In this document: piece by piece, positions 17,024 to 24,413 of the stretch
How positions within the stretch are numbered: the first letter of the stretch is position 1
Layout of the letters: every line of letters begins with the position of its first letter
Origin: CALAZP01 sp964410725
GTDB lineage: Bacteria > Bacteroidota > Bacteroidia > Chitinophagales > Saprospiraceae
Direction of reading: 5' to 3'
Length of the DNA stretch: 43,753 bases
NCBI GenBank assembly: GCA_964410725.1
Contig: CAYPID010000020.1
Coordinates: 1-43,753, forward strand
Notes under the pieces: model-generated
What the model was told of the DNA's origin: nothing
Databases searched by the model: none
What the model saw: only the letters and a program-made list of their open reading frames with translations
Position numbers and translations under genes: made by a program

Positions 17024-18691
17024 ATGGTAGCGAAAAAACAAACTCGGGAAAGGCTTTGGTGGCTCAATGAAGAAAGTCAGCAAATTTTAAATAGGGGATA
17101 TTTACTAAAAGGTGAGACGGTCAAAACAGCAATTGAGCGAGTGGCCAACGCCGCGGCTAAGCGGTTGTACAAACCCGAATTGGCAGAGCGATTTATAGAA
17201 ATTGTAGAACGAGGCTGGATGAGTTTAAGCAGTCCAATCTGGGCCAATATGGGGACGGAAAGAGGTTTGCCGATTTCGTGTTTCAATGTACATGTTCCCG
17301 ATGATATTGAAGGAATTACCCACAAACTGGGGGAGGTGATTATGCAGACTAAAATTGGTGGGGGTACATCCGGTTATTTTGGGGAACTTAGAGAAAGAGG
17401 AAGTGCAGTTACTGATAATGGCAAAAGTAGTGGGGCAGTAAGTTTCATGAAGTTGTTTGATACTGCCATGGATACTATTTCCCAGGGAGGGGTAAGAAGA
17501 GGAGCTTTTGCAGCCTATTTAGATATCGACCACTCCGATATTAAAGAGTTTTTAGACATTAAGAATATTGGGAATCCGATACAGAATCTGTTTTTTGGCG
17601 TTTGTGTTCCTGATTATTGGATGCAGGAGATGATTGATGGGGATATGGAAAAAAGAGAAATCTGGGCCAAGGTTTTGGAAAGCCGCCAGCAAAAGGGATT
17701 GCCCTACATCTTTTTCACCGATAATGTAAATCGATTCAAACCGGATGTGTATATCGATAAAAAGATGACCATCCATGCAAGTAATCTATGTTCGGAGATA
17801 GCATTACCCTCTAACAGTGAGGAATCATTCGTCTGCTGTTTATCCTCCATGAACTTAGAGTTGTATGATGAGTGGAAAGATACGGATGCGGTACAAATGG
17901 CTATTTTCTTTTTGGACGCAGTCATGCAAGAATTTATTGTTAAAACTGAAGGCAATCATTATTTGGCCTCAGCTAATCGTTTTGCGAAAAGGCATCGCGC
18001 TTTGGGTTTGGGTGTAATGGGGTGGCATTCCTATCTGCAAAAAAATATGATTCCATTCGAAAGTATGGAAGCCAAACAGTTGACCAATGAGATTTTCAAG
18101 TTGATGCAGAAAAAATCAATGGAGGCAAGCAAAGCTCTAGCCAATATATATGGAGAGCCGGACGTATTAAAAGATTATGGACGTAGAAATACTACTTTGC
18201 TGGCTATAGCTCCAACTACATCTTCCTCTGCAATATTGGGACAGACTTCCCCAGGAATAGAACCTTTTAGCAGTAATTATTATAAGGCGGGGTTATCCAA
18301 GGGTAATTTTATGCGAAAGAATAAATACCTCAAAGAGTTGTTGGCCGAGAAAAATATGGACACAGAAGAAACCTGGAGAAGTGTCATGCTCAATCAAGGA
18401 AGTGTACAACATTTAGATGGATTGACTGAAAGTGAAAAGGCAATTTTCAAAACTTTTAAAGAAACCAGTCAGTTGGAAATCATCCAACAAGCTTCCATTC
18501 GTCAAAAATATATTGACCAAGCTCAAAGTTTGAATTTGAATATCCCACATAATTTGGCGGTTCGCGATGTGAATCAGTTACTCATAGAAGCTTGGAAGTT
18601 AGGGGTAAAAACCTTGTACTATCAGCGCAGTCAGAGCGTTAGCAAGGAGTTTGTCTCCAATATTGTCTCTTGTACCAGCTGCGAGGCATAG
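17024..18691 (+). CDS. nrdA: Ribonucleoside-diphosphate reductase alpha subunit (short, no ATP-cone)
   Basis: The protein has 555 residues, about 200 fewer than E. coli NrdA. The N-terminus begins directly with the catalytic domain (RERLWWLNEESQQIL), so the ATP-cone that senses the ATP/dATP ratio is missing. The active-site residues are present: Cys86 in ISCFN, Asn254, Cys256 and Glu258 in NLCSE, and Cys271/Cys272 as candidate partner of Cys86. The C-terminal redox pair is Cys550/Cys553 (CTSCEA), which passes electrons from thioredoxin or a similar donor. It reduces ribonucleotides with NrdB encoded 25 bp upstream. The specificity loop region (GNPIQNLFFGV) is in place. A strong terminator at 18719-18753 ends the operon. 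Confidence 0.95.
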   Translation: MVAKKQTRERLWWLNEESQQILNRGYLLKGETVKTAIERVANAAAKRLYKPELAERFIEIVERGWMSLSSPIWANMGTERGLPISCFNVHVPDDIEGITHKLGEVIMQTKIGGGTSGYFGELRERGSAVTDNGKSSGAVSFMKLFDTAMDTISQGGVRRGAFAAYLDIDHSDIKEFLDIKNIGNPIQNLFFGVCVPDYWMQEMIDGDMEKREIWAKVLESRQQKGLPYIFFTDNVNRFKPDVYIDKKMTIHASNLCSEIALPSNSEESFVCCLSSMNLELYDEWKDTDAVQMAIFFLDAVMQEFIVKTEGNHYLASANRFAKRHRALGLGVMGWHSYLQKNMIPFESMEAKQLTNEIFKLMQKKSMEASKALANIYGEPDVLKDYGRRNTTLLAIAPTTSSSAILGQTSPGIEPFSSNYYKAGLSKGNFMRKNKYLKELLAEKNMDTEETWRSVMLNQGSVQHLDGLTESEKAIFKTFKETSQLEIIQQASIRQKYIDQAQSLNLNIPHNLAVRDVNQLLIEAWKLGVKTLYYQRSQSVSKEFVSNIVSCTSCEA

Positions 18692-18718
18692 CACAAAAGG
18701 GGACAGGTTAGCATTAAT

Positions 18719-18753
18719 AATAGGCAACAGCATTCACTGTTGCCTATTTCTTT
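18719..18753 (+). terminator. Intrinsic terminator of the nrd operon
   Basis: A perfect 12-bp stem (AATAGGCAACAG at 18719-18730 and CTGTTGCCTATT at 18737-18748) with the loop CATTCA is followed by TCTTTTT. It starts 28 bases after the nrdA stop. Confidence 0.92.
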
Positions 18754-18813
18754 TTAATTAGAATTTACTATTTTACTGATGTGTTACCTGAAAGTTAACT
18801 AATTATGAATTAG

Positions 18814-20508
18814 ATGCTGCAACCTTTTAAATTTCATCTTTTACTAGCTGTATTATGGGTAGGAAGTTTGAGCAGTTGTGCAGAATCTTCGGAGACTGCT
18901 AATTGTCAAATCAACAATGAGAGTGCTTATTGTCAAAAAATGGATAGTATTGTTTCTATTATCCGTGGTATGCATGGCATCACCGATAAAGAAGTGTATC
19001 TGCAACAATGTGATCTATTGTTAAGGGAGGCAAGAGCTGTTAATGATACCTTTTATATTATTTCTGCTGAATATTTCCGGTCTTATTGTCTATTCAGTAA
19101 TGGTGAATTTTTGGAGGCTCAACTAATCTTAAAGCCCCAATTGGATGTTTTGGAGACTAAAGATTTTGGACTCCTAAAGGCCAATTTATTAGAATTATAT
19201 GGAAACGCGCTATTAGATAGAAGGGACTATGTTAAGGGTATTGAATTTTTGAAATTGGCTCAATTAGAAAAAGAGAGAATTGGTGATTCTTCTATGTTAT
19301 TCAAATTATATCTGGATAGTGCTTAGGCAGATTTTAGATTGAACGAAAACTATGAGTTGGCTAATGAATACTTTGAAAAGGGGTTAAAAATTGTACAAGC
19401 TGCGGAAAATAGTAAAGCGCAAATTTATGTCTATTCTAATTTTGCAACGACCATAAAAGAAGTCTATCCCGACAAAGCTCTGGTTTATATTAATAAGGCC
19501 ATCGAATTATCGGATGAGATTCCACCCGATTTATTATTTACTAAGGGTGCTATTCTAAAGGAATTGGGAAGATATCAAGAAGCGCTTGCCTATTTGGATG
19601 CTTGTGAAGAATTGGCCATTAAGTACGATATCATAATGGGAGTTATTCGAGTAAAAGGAGTTAAAGGTCAAATTTATCTCGCGGCCAATAATTGCCGGGA
19701 GGGTTTAAGAAATATTGAAAGTGCTTTGGACCTCTCAAAAGATATTCAAGAGTCGGATGTCGAATACCTATTTGAGATAAAAGCAGACTTGCATGAATGT
19801 TTAAATCAATACCAATTAGCCAAAGAAGAGCGGAGTAAATACTATGCTATTCAAGAAGAAAGATATGAAGAAAATAAAGCGACTACCCAAGAGTATTTAG
19901 AACAAAAGCTGGAAAAAGTTAAAATGGATTATCAATATCAATTGGTTCAGGCCAATTTGATGAGTAGTGAAAAAAATCGCTTTCTTCAAAAGGTAATCAT
20001 TGGGGTATTATTTATTTTAGTTATGGTTACTTCTTTTCTTAGTTACAAAAACAAAAAACTGTACAGAGGTTTGGTAATTTCTAATGACAAACTTATTGAG
20101 CAGTATAAATTAGATTTATTGGATAATGGTGGTGGTAAAATTTCAGATGACGAATTGACCAACCAAAATAAGGACCTACTTGAAGAATACTTCAATAGTC
20201 ATAAGCCATTTTTAAAATCAGACTTGAAAACGGAGGAGATTTGTGATGCATTAAATTTAAATTATCAGGAATTAAGGAATGTTCTTTACCTTATTAACCC
20301 CGATGGTAATTTCAATAATTTTGTGAATACTTATCGAGTAGAACAGGCTAAAAAGCTATTGGCAGATTCGGAAAACAATTATTTGTCCATTGAAGGAATT
20401 GCTTTGGAATCAGGTTTTGGGTCACGTCAAACTTTCTACAGGGTGTTTGAGGAGGTAAGTGGGCTTAAACCTAAATTTTTTAGGACAAAAATTCAAGATC
20501 AAGTTTGA
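18814..20508 (+). pseudogene. TPR-TM-AraC membrane regulator interrupted by an in-frame TAG
   Basis: Codon 171 (19324-19326) is TAG, yet the same frame continues without other defects to 20508, giving 564 codons against 563 in the intact paralogue that follows. The stop falls at LYLDSA-stop-ADFRLN; the paralogue reads LYLDLAFVDYKLN there, so one aromatic or similar codon has been replaced. Upstream is a lipoprotein-type signal ending LSSC and the first TPR units; downstream are more TPR units, a coiled segment, a membrane helix (about 394-411) and an AraC-type helix-turn-helix domain (about 470-564, with IEGIALESGFGSRQTFYRVF). Restart at the TTG at 19339 could yield the C-terminal part without a signal sequence. 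A recent nonsense mutation, readthrough or a sequencing error are all possible. Confidence 0.8.
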
Positions 20509-20552
20509 TATCGTAATCTTCTGTTTATCAAATATTTAAGCTTATTTGAAAT

Positions 20553-20581
20553 TGTCTCATATTTTTTGATACAACTAGTTT
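20553..20581 (+). repeat. 3'-flank element, copy 1
   Basis: This stretch begins TGTCTCATATTTTTTG and ends CAACTAGTTT. It closely resembles 22534-22562, which lies at a similar place after the second paralogue. Both form imperfect or perfect inverted repeats around an AT-rich loop. It probably arose with the gene duplication. Confidence 0.45.
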
Positions 20582-20654
20582 ATCATTAATGTGGGTTTTA
20601 ATTAACACATTTTGCAGATTCAACTTACTTTGAGTTTAATAATACACGTTGGAT

Positions 20655-20662
20655 TAATTTTG
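20655..20662 (+). promoter_or_regulatory. -7 element TAATTTTG upstream of the second regulator gene
   Basis: This is a perfect TAnnTTTG match with TTTG at 20629-20632, 22 bases upstream. A start near 20669 would transcribe the hairpin at 20667-20694 at once, so either the promoter is attenuated or one of the two calls is wrong. Confidence 0.4.
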
Positions 20663-20666
20663 AAAG

Positions 20667-20702
20667 GGAAGCGGCTATTTTCATAGTTGCTTTCTTTTTT
20701 TA
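20667..20702 (+). terminator. Terminator-like hairpin with T tract
   Basis: GGAAGCGGCTAT (20667-20678) pairs with ATAGTTGCTTTC (20683-20694) over 12 positions, three of them G-U, around a TTTC loop. Seven T residues surround the end of the right arm and beyond. It may end the upstream gene or act as an attenuator for the downstream one. Confidence 0.5.
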
Positions 20703-20817
20703 TTAAATCTCCATTTCTGTGGATTTGCTTCCCATTTTTGCCTAATTTAGTGTTTTGCCGTACGATTGAATTACCGAGTACAGCCCCAATCCATTACACA
20801 AAAAACTGAATGAAGTC

Positions 20818-22509
20818 ATGGCAAGAATTAAGTTTATTTATTTCCTCCTTCTGGGCTTTTTATTGATTAATTGTGAAAAAAATCAGACTCAAGTAGATTG
20901 TAGTGAACTTAATAGTGAGTATTGTCAACAAAAAGACCGTTTGATCAGGTCAGCAAATAAATACCTCAAGGAAGGTATATACGATAGTGTTGAAGTGGCT
21001 AGTGTATACTTGGAGGAGATAGCTCGACCTATTAATGATATGGGTGGAATAATTTATGCTGATTTTTTCAGAGCTTATGCCTTGTATTTTCAAGAAGATT
21101 ATTTCAATGCAGAGCGTTTGTTGAATAAACATATTAATGAAATTGCTTTACTTCCTAATGATAAGTTTAAGGCGACAATTACCAAGGTGTTTGGAAATAT
21201 TTTGATGGAGCGAGGCAAATTTGTCCAATCGAAGCGGTATTTAGAAGAGTCTTTATTAATCAAAACAGAAATTGGTGACTCCTCTTTTTTGTATCAGCTA
21301 TATTTAGATTTAGCCTTTGTTGATTACAAATTGAATAAGGATTTAAATGCAGCTACAGCATTCTTTGATAGGGGAATTAAAATAGCGGAAAGCTATTCGC
21401 AAACCGGGCCGAAGTTATATGTGCTTTCTAATTTTGCCATTACCATAAAACGAGAACATCCTGAGGAAGCACTAAAATACATGGAATTGGCTTTTGAATT
21501 AGAGGAGGAAGTAGCTCCCAATTTATATTTTGAAAAGGCCTCAATTTTTAAAACGCTAAAGCGTTACAATGAAGCTCTGGCTATATTGGAAATATGCGAA
21601 AATTTAGCAGAAGAACAGGGATTCTCATTAGGAGTTTTAAAGGTCAACTATCTTCAGGCGGAAATATATTATCTACAAGGAAGATGTGACCAAGGCCTCC
21701 AAGTAATTAATTCTTCGGAGCCATTGATGAATAGTTTCCCCCTAGAGGAAATTGATTTTTTATTAGAGATGAAGAAGGATTTATTGACCTGTTTGAATAG
21801 AGTTAATGAAGTAGTTGCATTGCAAAATCAATTGCTTGAACTTAAAGACCAGGAAATAGAAAGTGCCAATAATAATTCCCAAGAATTTATTGAAGATTTA
21901 GTTGGGCAATTGAAGTTAGAAATGGATTTCGAGGTGGTAGAAGCTAATCTGGCGGCCAAAAGAAAAGAGAATGTATTAAAGAATATCATTATAGGAGTCC
22001 TATCAGTATTGATTTTGGTAGTTTCCATTCTTGGAACAAGAAACAGGCGATTATATAGGAATCTTCAAAATTCATTTGAAAAATTGGTGGAGCGATATCA
22101 ATTAGACTTAAAGCAAGTTAACCCCAATTCTTTGGATAAAAATTCTGAGGACGTAAAACTATTCAATCAAATTAAAGAATATATGGAATCAGAAAGGCCA
22201 TTTTTGGATTCTGGTTTTAAGACGGAAACACTTTGCGCAAAGTTTGATATCAGTTACACCAAACTTAAGGAACTTCTTAATGAGCATTTAAATGAGCAAA
22301 GCTTTAGTAATTATGTGAATAGTTATCGAGTAAATTATGCAAAAGTAATTTTAGCAGATCCGGAAAAGAATTATTATTCTATAGAAGGTATCGCCCTGGA
22401 ATCGGGATTTGGAACCAGACAGAGTTTCTATAAGGTTTTTGAACAGCAAACAGGATTGAAGCCCAATTACTTTAGAGAGAACATTCAAAAGAATAAATTA
22501 GTCAGTTGA
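20818..22509 (+). CDS. Membrane-anchored TPR sensor with AraC-type DNA-binding domain
   Basis: The protein has 563 residues. The N-terminal hydrophobic segment ends LLINC, making Cys19 a possible lipidation site. TPR-like helical repeats fill about residues 80-330, a coiled segment about 330-385, and a single membrane helix spans 389-406. The C-terminal 90 residues are an AraC/HTH_18-type domain with the second-helix signature IEGIALESGFGTRQSFYKVF and a typical TGLKPNYFRENI end. The expected topology is periplasmic TPR sensor, one helix and cytoplasmic DNA-binding domain, so a signal outside could control transcription directly without a kinase. If Cys19 is really lipidated the protein would be tethered twice, which is unusual. 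It is the intact paralogue of the TAG-interrupted gene upstream. Ligand and targets are unknown. Confidence 0.85.
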   Translation: MARIKFIYFLLLGFLLINCEKNQTQVDCSELNSEYCQQKDRLIRSANKYLKEGIYDSVEVASVYLEEIARPINDMGGIIYADFFRAYALYFQEDYFNAERLLNKHINEIALLPNDKFKATITKVFGNILMERGKFVQSKRYLEESLLIKTEIGDSSFLYQLYLDLAFVDYKLNKDLNAATAFFDRGIKIAESYSQTGPKLYVLSNFAITIKREHPEEALKYMELAFELEEEVAPNLYFEKASIFKTLKRYNEALAILEICENLAEEQGFSLGVLKVNYLQAEIYYLQGRCDQGLQVINSSEPLMNSFPLEEIDFLLEMKKDLLTCLNRVNEVVALQNQLLELKDQEIESANNNSQEFIEDLVGQLKLEMDFEVVEANLAAKRKENVLKNIIIGVLSVLILVVSILGTRNRRLYRNLQNSFEKLVERYQLDLKQVNPNSLDKNSEDVKLFNQIKEYMESERPFLDSGFKTETLCAKFDISYTKLKELLNEHLNEQSFSNYVNSYRVNYAKVILADPEKNYYSIEGIALESGFGTRQSFYKVFEQQTGLKPNYFRENIQKNKLVS

Positions 22510-22533
22510 GCCAGGAAATCTCAGAGTCGGGGG

Positions 22534-22562
22534 TGTCAAATATTTTTTTGACAACTACTTTG
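22534..22562 (+). repeat. 3'-flank element, copy 2
   Basis: TGTCAAA (22534-22540) and TTTGACA (22547-22553) form a perfect 7-bp inverted repeat around TATTTT, followed by ACTACTTTG. It lies 25 bases after the second regulator's stop and resembles 20553-20581 after the first. Confidence 0.45.
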
Positions 22563-22645
22563 CCTTTTTGAGCAAGTTAAAATAGGATAATTGCGACCCA
22601 GTCATATATATTTGGGTCTTTACACGTTAGGATTAAATTTGATTT

Positions 22646-22686
22646 AGGAGTCCTTTAGGTTAACCCTTTGGACTCCTTCTTTTATG
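22646..22686. terminator. Terminator between convergent genes
   Basis: AGGAGTCC (22646-22653) and GGACTCCT (22670-22677) form a perfect 8-bp stem; the loop contains the palindrome GGTTAACC. A T-rich tail follows on the plus strand, and the site also lies just past the stop of the leftward DUF1080 gene, so it may serve both directions. Confidence 0.65.
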
Positions 22687-23536
22687 GTGTGCAATCAGAC
22701 GGATCTGATATTTGATAGTAGGATTTGTAATTCTTATTGGTGGGATCCATACATCCTTTCAGAGGCAATACCTCTATAGTTTTAAAATCGAAAGGGGCAC
22801 TTTCCGCTTGGATAGAAATTAATCCGCCAATAAGAGGCTTGCCATCTATTTTTTGTCCGGGTAAAACATCGCTAACGGATCCGCCCCCTATTTGTAATTT
22901 TTCGTATTCCATAACCACTTCCCCCTCCATGATATGCTTTACAATAGAATCACCTAGTACAATAACTTCCAATTCTACCCATTCTTCGTGTGGATAGGTT
23001 TTGGAGGTTGAGTTAATGCAATGGCGGGTATCGAATTTCCCCTGATAATAAACGTTAGTGCCAGGAGTACATAAGTTAGCTGTACTTCTATTTCCACTAC
23101 CGTCATCTCCTAAAAGTTGAACTTCAATAGAAATGGGAAAATCTTGATTCAACCCCATATTTTTGGGATGTTGACAATGCAACATCATACCGTTATTTCG
23201 CAAGGCCCATCCAGGACCATTGGCAACTTGTTCCCCTACGGTTCGGTAAACTACCTTTAGCTTGTAGTAATCAAAAAATTGGTCATAGAATAAATGACCA
23301 AAAGTCTCATCAAAAGATGGATATTGATCGTATCTTACTTTGAGAAGCCCATCTTCAACCCTAAAAGTTTGATAGGCATTTTCACCGGCAGCAAATCCCC
23401 TGATTTTAGGAATCCACCCGTCAAGGTTTTCACCGTTAAATATAGGAATCCATTCCTCTCGATCAGCAGTAGAGTTTTGGGCAGATGATACAGTTACCAA
23501 GAAAAAAGTCAATACAGTAAAAAGGCAAACTTTCAT
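22682..23536 (-). CDS. Secreted DUF1080 protein with a C-terminal cysteine-bounded tail
   Basis: The protein has 284 residues: a signal peptide (about 1-19, ending VSSAQ), a DUF1080 beta-sandwich from FNGENLDGW (about 33-41) through SIEVQLLGDD to about 255, then a short tail from Cys262 to Cys282 that includes CMDPTNKNY. This tail resembles the 'GCTDPxAxNYxxxATxDDGSC' modules found on many secreted Bacteroidota proteins, but in degenerate form. The domain contains several extra cysteines, suggesting disulfides and life outside the cytoplasm. The family acts on 3-keto sugars or glycosides; the substrate here is unknown. It lies 11 bp downstream of a sulfotransferase-like gene in the same direction, an unusual pairing, and is the third DUF1080 gene in the window. 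Confidence 0.9.
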   Translation of the reverse strand: MKVCLFTVLTFFLVTVSSAQNSTADREEWIPIFNGENLDGWIPKIRGFAAGENAYQTFRVEDGLLKVRYDQYPSFDETFGHLFYDQFFDYYKLKVVYRTVGEQVANGPGWALRNNGMMLHCQHPKNMGLNQDFPISIEVQLLGDDGSGNRSTANLCTPGTNVYYQGKFDTRHCINSTSKTYPHEEWVELEVIVLGDSIVKHIMEGEVVMEYEKLQIGGGSVSDVLPGQKIDGKPLIGGLISIQAESAPFDFKTIEVLPLKGCMDPTNKNYKSYYQISDPSDCTP

Positions 23537-23547
23537 ATTAATTAATT

Positions 23548-24363
23548 TTAAGGGTTATGTTGAGCAGCCCAATGTTGAACCGCTTTCCAATCATCGGAGA
23601 AATAGTCTTTAACAGCGTTGAGTTCTTCGGGATCTATCAGAGGTTCGGAACTGAACCAACTGTTGGGTAAAAGCAAACTGGGATACAGGATGAGATAGCA
23701 AGCCCATAGCCTCGATCTTCTTTGTATCCAGAACCAAAACGGATTTTTAGAAAAAGTAGGGTTTTGTGTAAATAATTTCCTACCAATGGCCCGCATCACC
23801 TTGAGTTGCTTTTCATTATAACTGCTGTGTATGGTACTGAGGGAAATATCTTCATTTTTGAAATCCGCCCCCATAAAATCTGATAGCTTTCTAAAAAATA
23901 CAAAGGGTTGTTGCCTTAAGTCCTCATAAAATGCAATTAGAATTTTCCCTTCGGGAAAATATTTTTGTAGGATTTCAATTTTATCGTAAAACTTTAAATC
24001 TTGCCTTTTCCACCTTCCCGAATCATCATGTACATTTAAAAATTCTAAGAATGTCATAGATTCCCCATTTTTGACGAACCTTCTGTACTGTGAGGCAATC
24101 CAACTATCATGCCTTCGCAGAAGCATAATGATATTCGCTTTGGGGTAATAAGAAGAAAACCACCTGCACTCATCCTCTAGTTGCTGATCAAATTCTCGAC
24201 TTACCAAAATCTTTGAAGCTTTGGATTTTTTTATAATTTGAGGCGCTCTTTTGTAACGGGTTCTCTGTATATATTGAATCCCATTTAATTTAGGGAAAAA
24301 CGCATATTGTAAATACGTTGAAGCGACTTTACCCAATCCGACGTGAAAAAAGATTTGTTGCAT
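23548..24363 (-). CDS. Sulfotransferase-like protein (PAPS-dependent family)
   Basis: The protein has 271 residues and no signal peptide. The first residues form the 5'-phosphosulfate-binding strand-loop-helix (HVGLGKVASTYLQ, 7-19), where Lys12 and the Ser/Thr pair replace the usual K-x-G-T-T. A second motif (MLLRRHDSWIASQYRR, about 80-95) fits the 3'-phosphate-binding region, with Arg84 and Ser91 as likely contacts. The remainder is helical and basic, as in bacterial carbohydrate and lipid sulfotransferases. It would transfer sulfate from PAPS to an acceptor in the cytoplasm or at the inner membrane face. No PAPS synthesis genes are nearby. It begins a leftward two-gene unit with the DUF1080 protein and is divergent from a TonB receptor. 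The acceptor is unknown. Confidence 0.75.
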   Translation of the reverse strand: MQQIFFHVGLGKVASTYLQYAFFPKLNGIQYIQRTRYKRAPQIIKKSKASKILVSREFDQQLEDECRWFSSYYPKANIIMLLRRHDSWIASQYRRFVKNGESMTFLEFLNVHDDSGRWKRQDLKFYDKIEILQKYFPEGKILIAFYEDLRQQPFVFFRKLSDFMGADFKNEDISLSTIHSSYNEKQLKVMRAIGRKLFTQNPTFSKNPFWFWIQRRSRLWACYLILYPSLLLPNSWFSSEPLIDPEELNAVKDYFSDDWKAVQHWAAQHNP

Positions 24364-24413
24364 AACATGTACAATATACTATCTTTCCATTTTAAACCTA
24401 AGTTCAAATAAGA

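Larger units (their letters stand above)
20509..20817 (+). promoter_or_regulatory. 309-bp spacer between the regulator paralogues
   Basis: No gene is seen. The spacer contains an AT-rich element at 20553-20581 that reappears after the second paralogue, a small hairpin (AATGTG at 20588-20593 with CACATT at 20606-20611), a promoter match TTTG (20629-20632)-N22-TAATTTTG (20655-20662) and a terminator-like hairpin immediately downstream of that promoter. Confidence 0.5.

Noticed and set aside
19324..19326. TAG as pyrrolysine or another recoded residue
   Set aside because: No methylamine methyltransferase or pyl genes are in the window and other genes here use TAG as a normal stop (for example 27118-27120).
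18814..20508. Two separate genes on either side of the TAG
   Set aside because: Both parts are in the same frame and together align along the full length with the 563-residue paralogue, so one interrupted gene is the better description.
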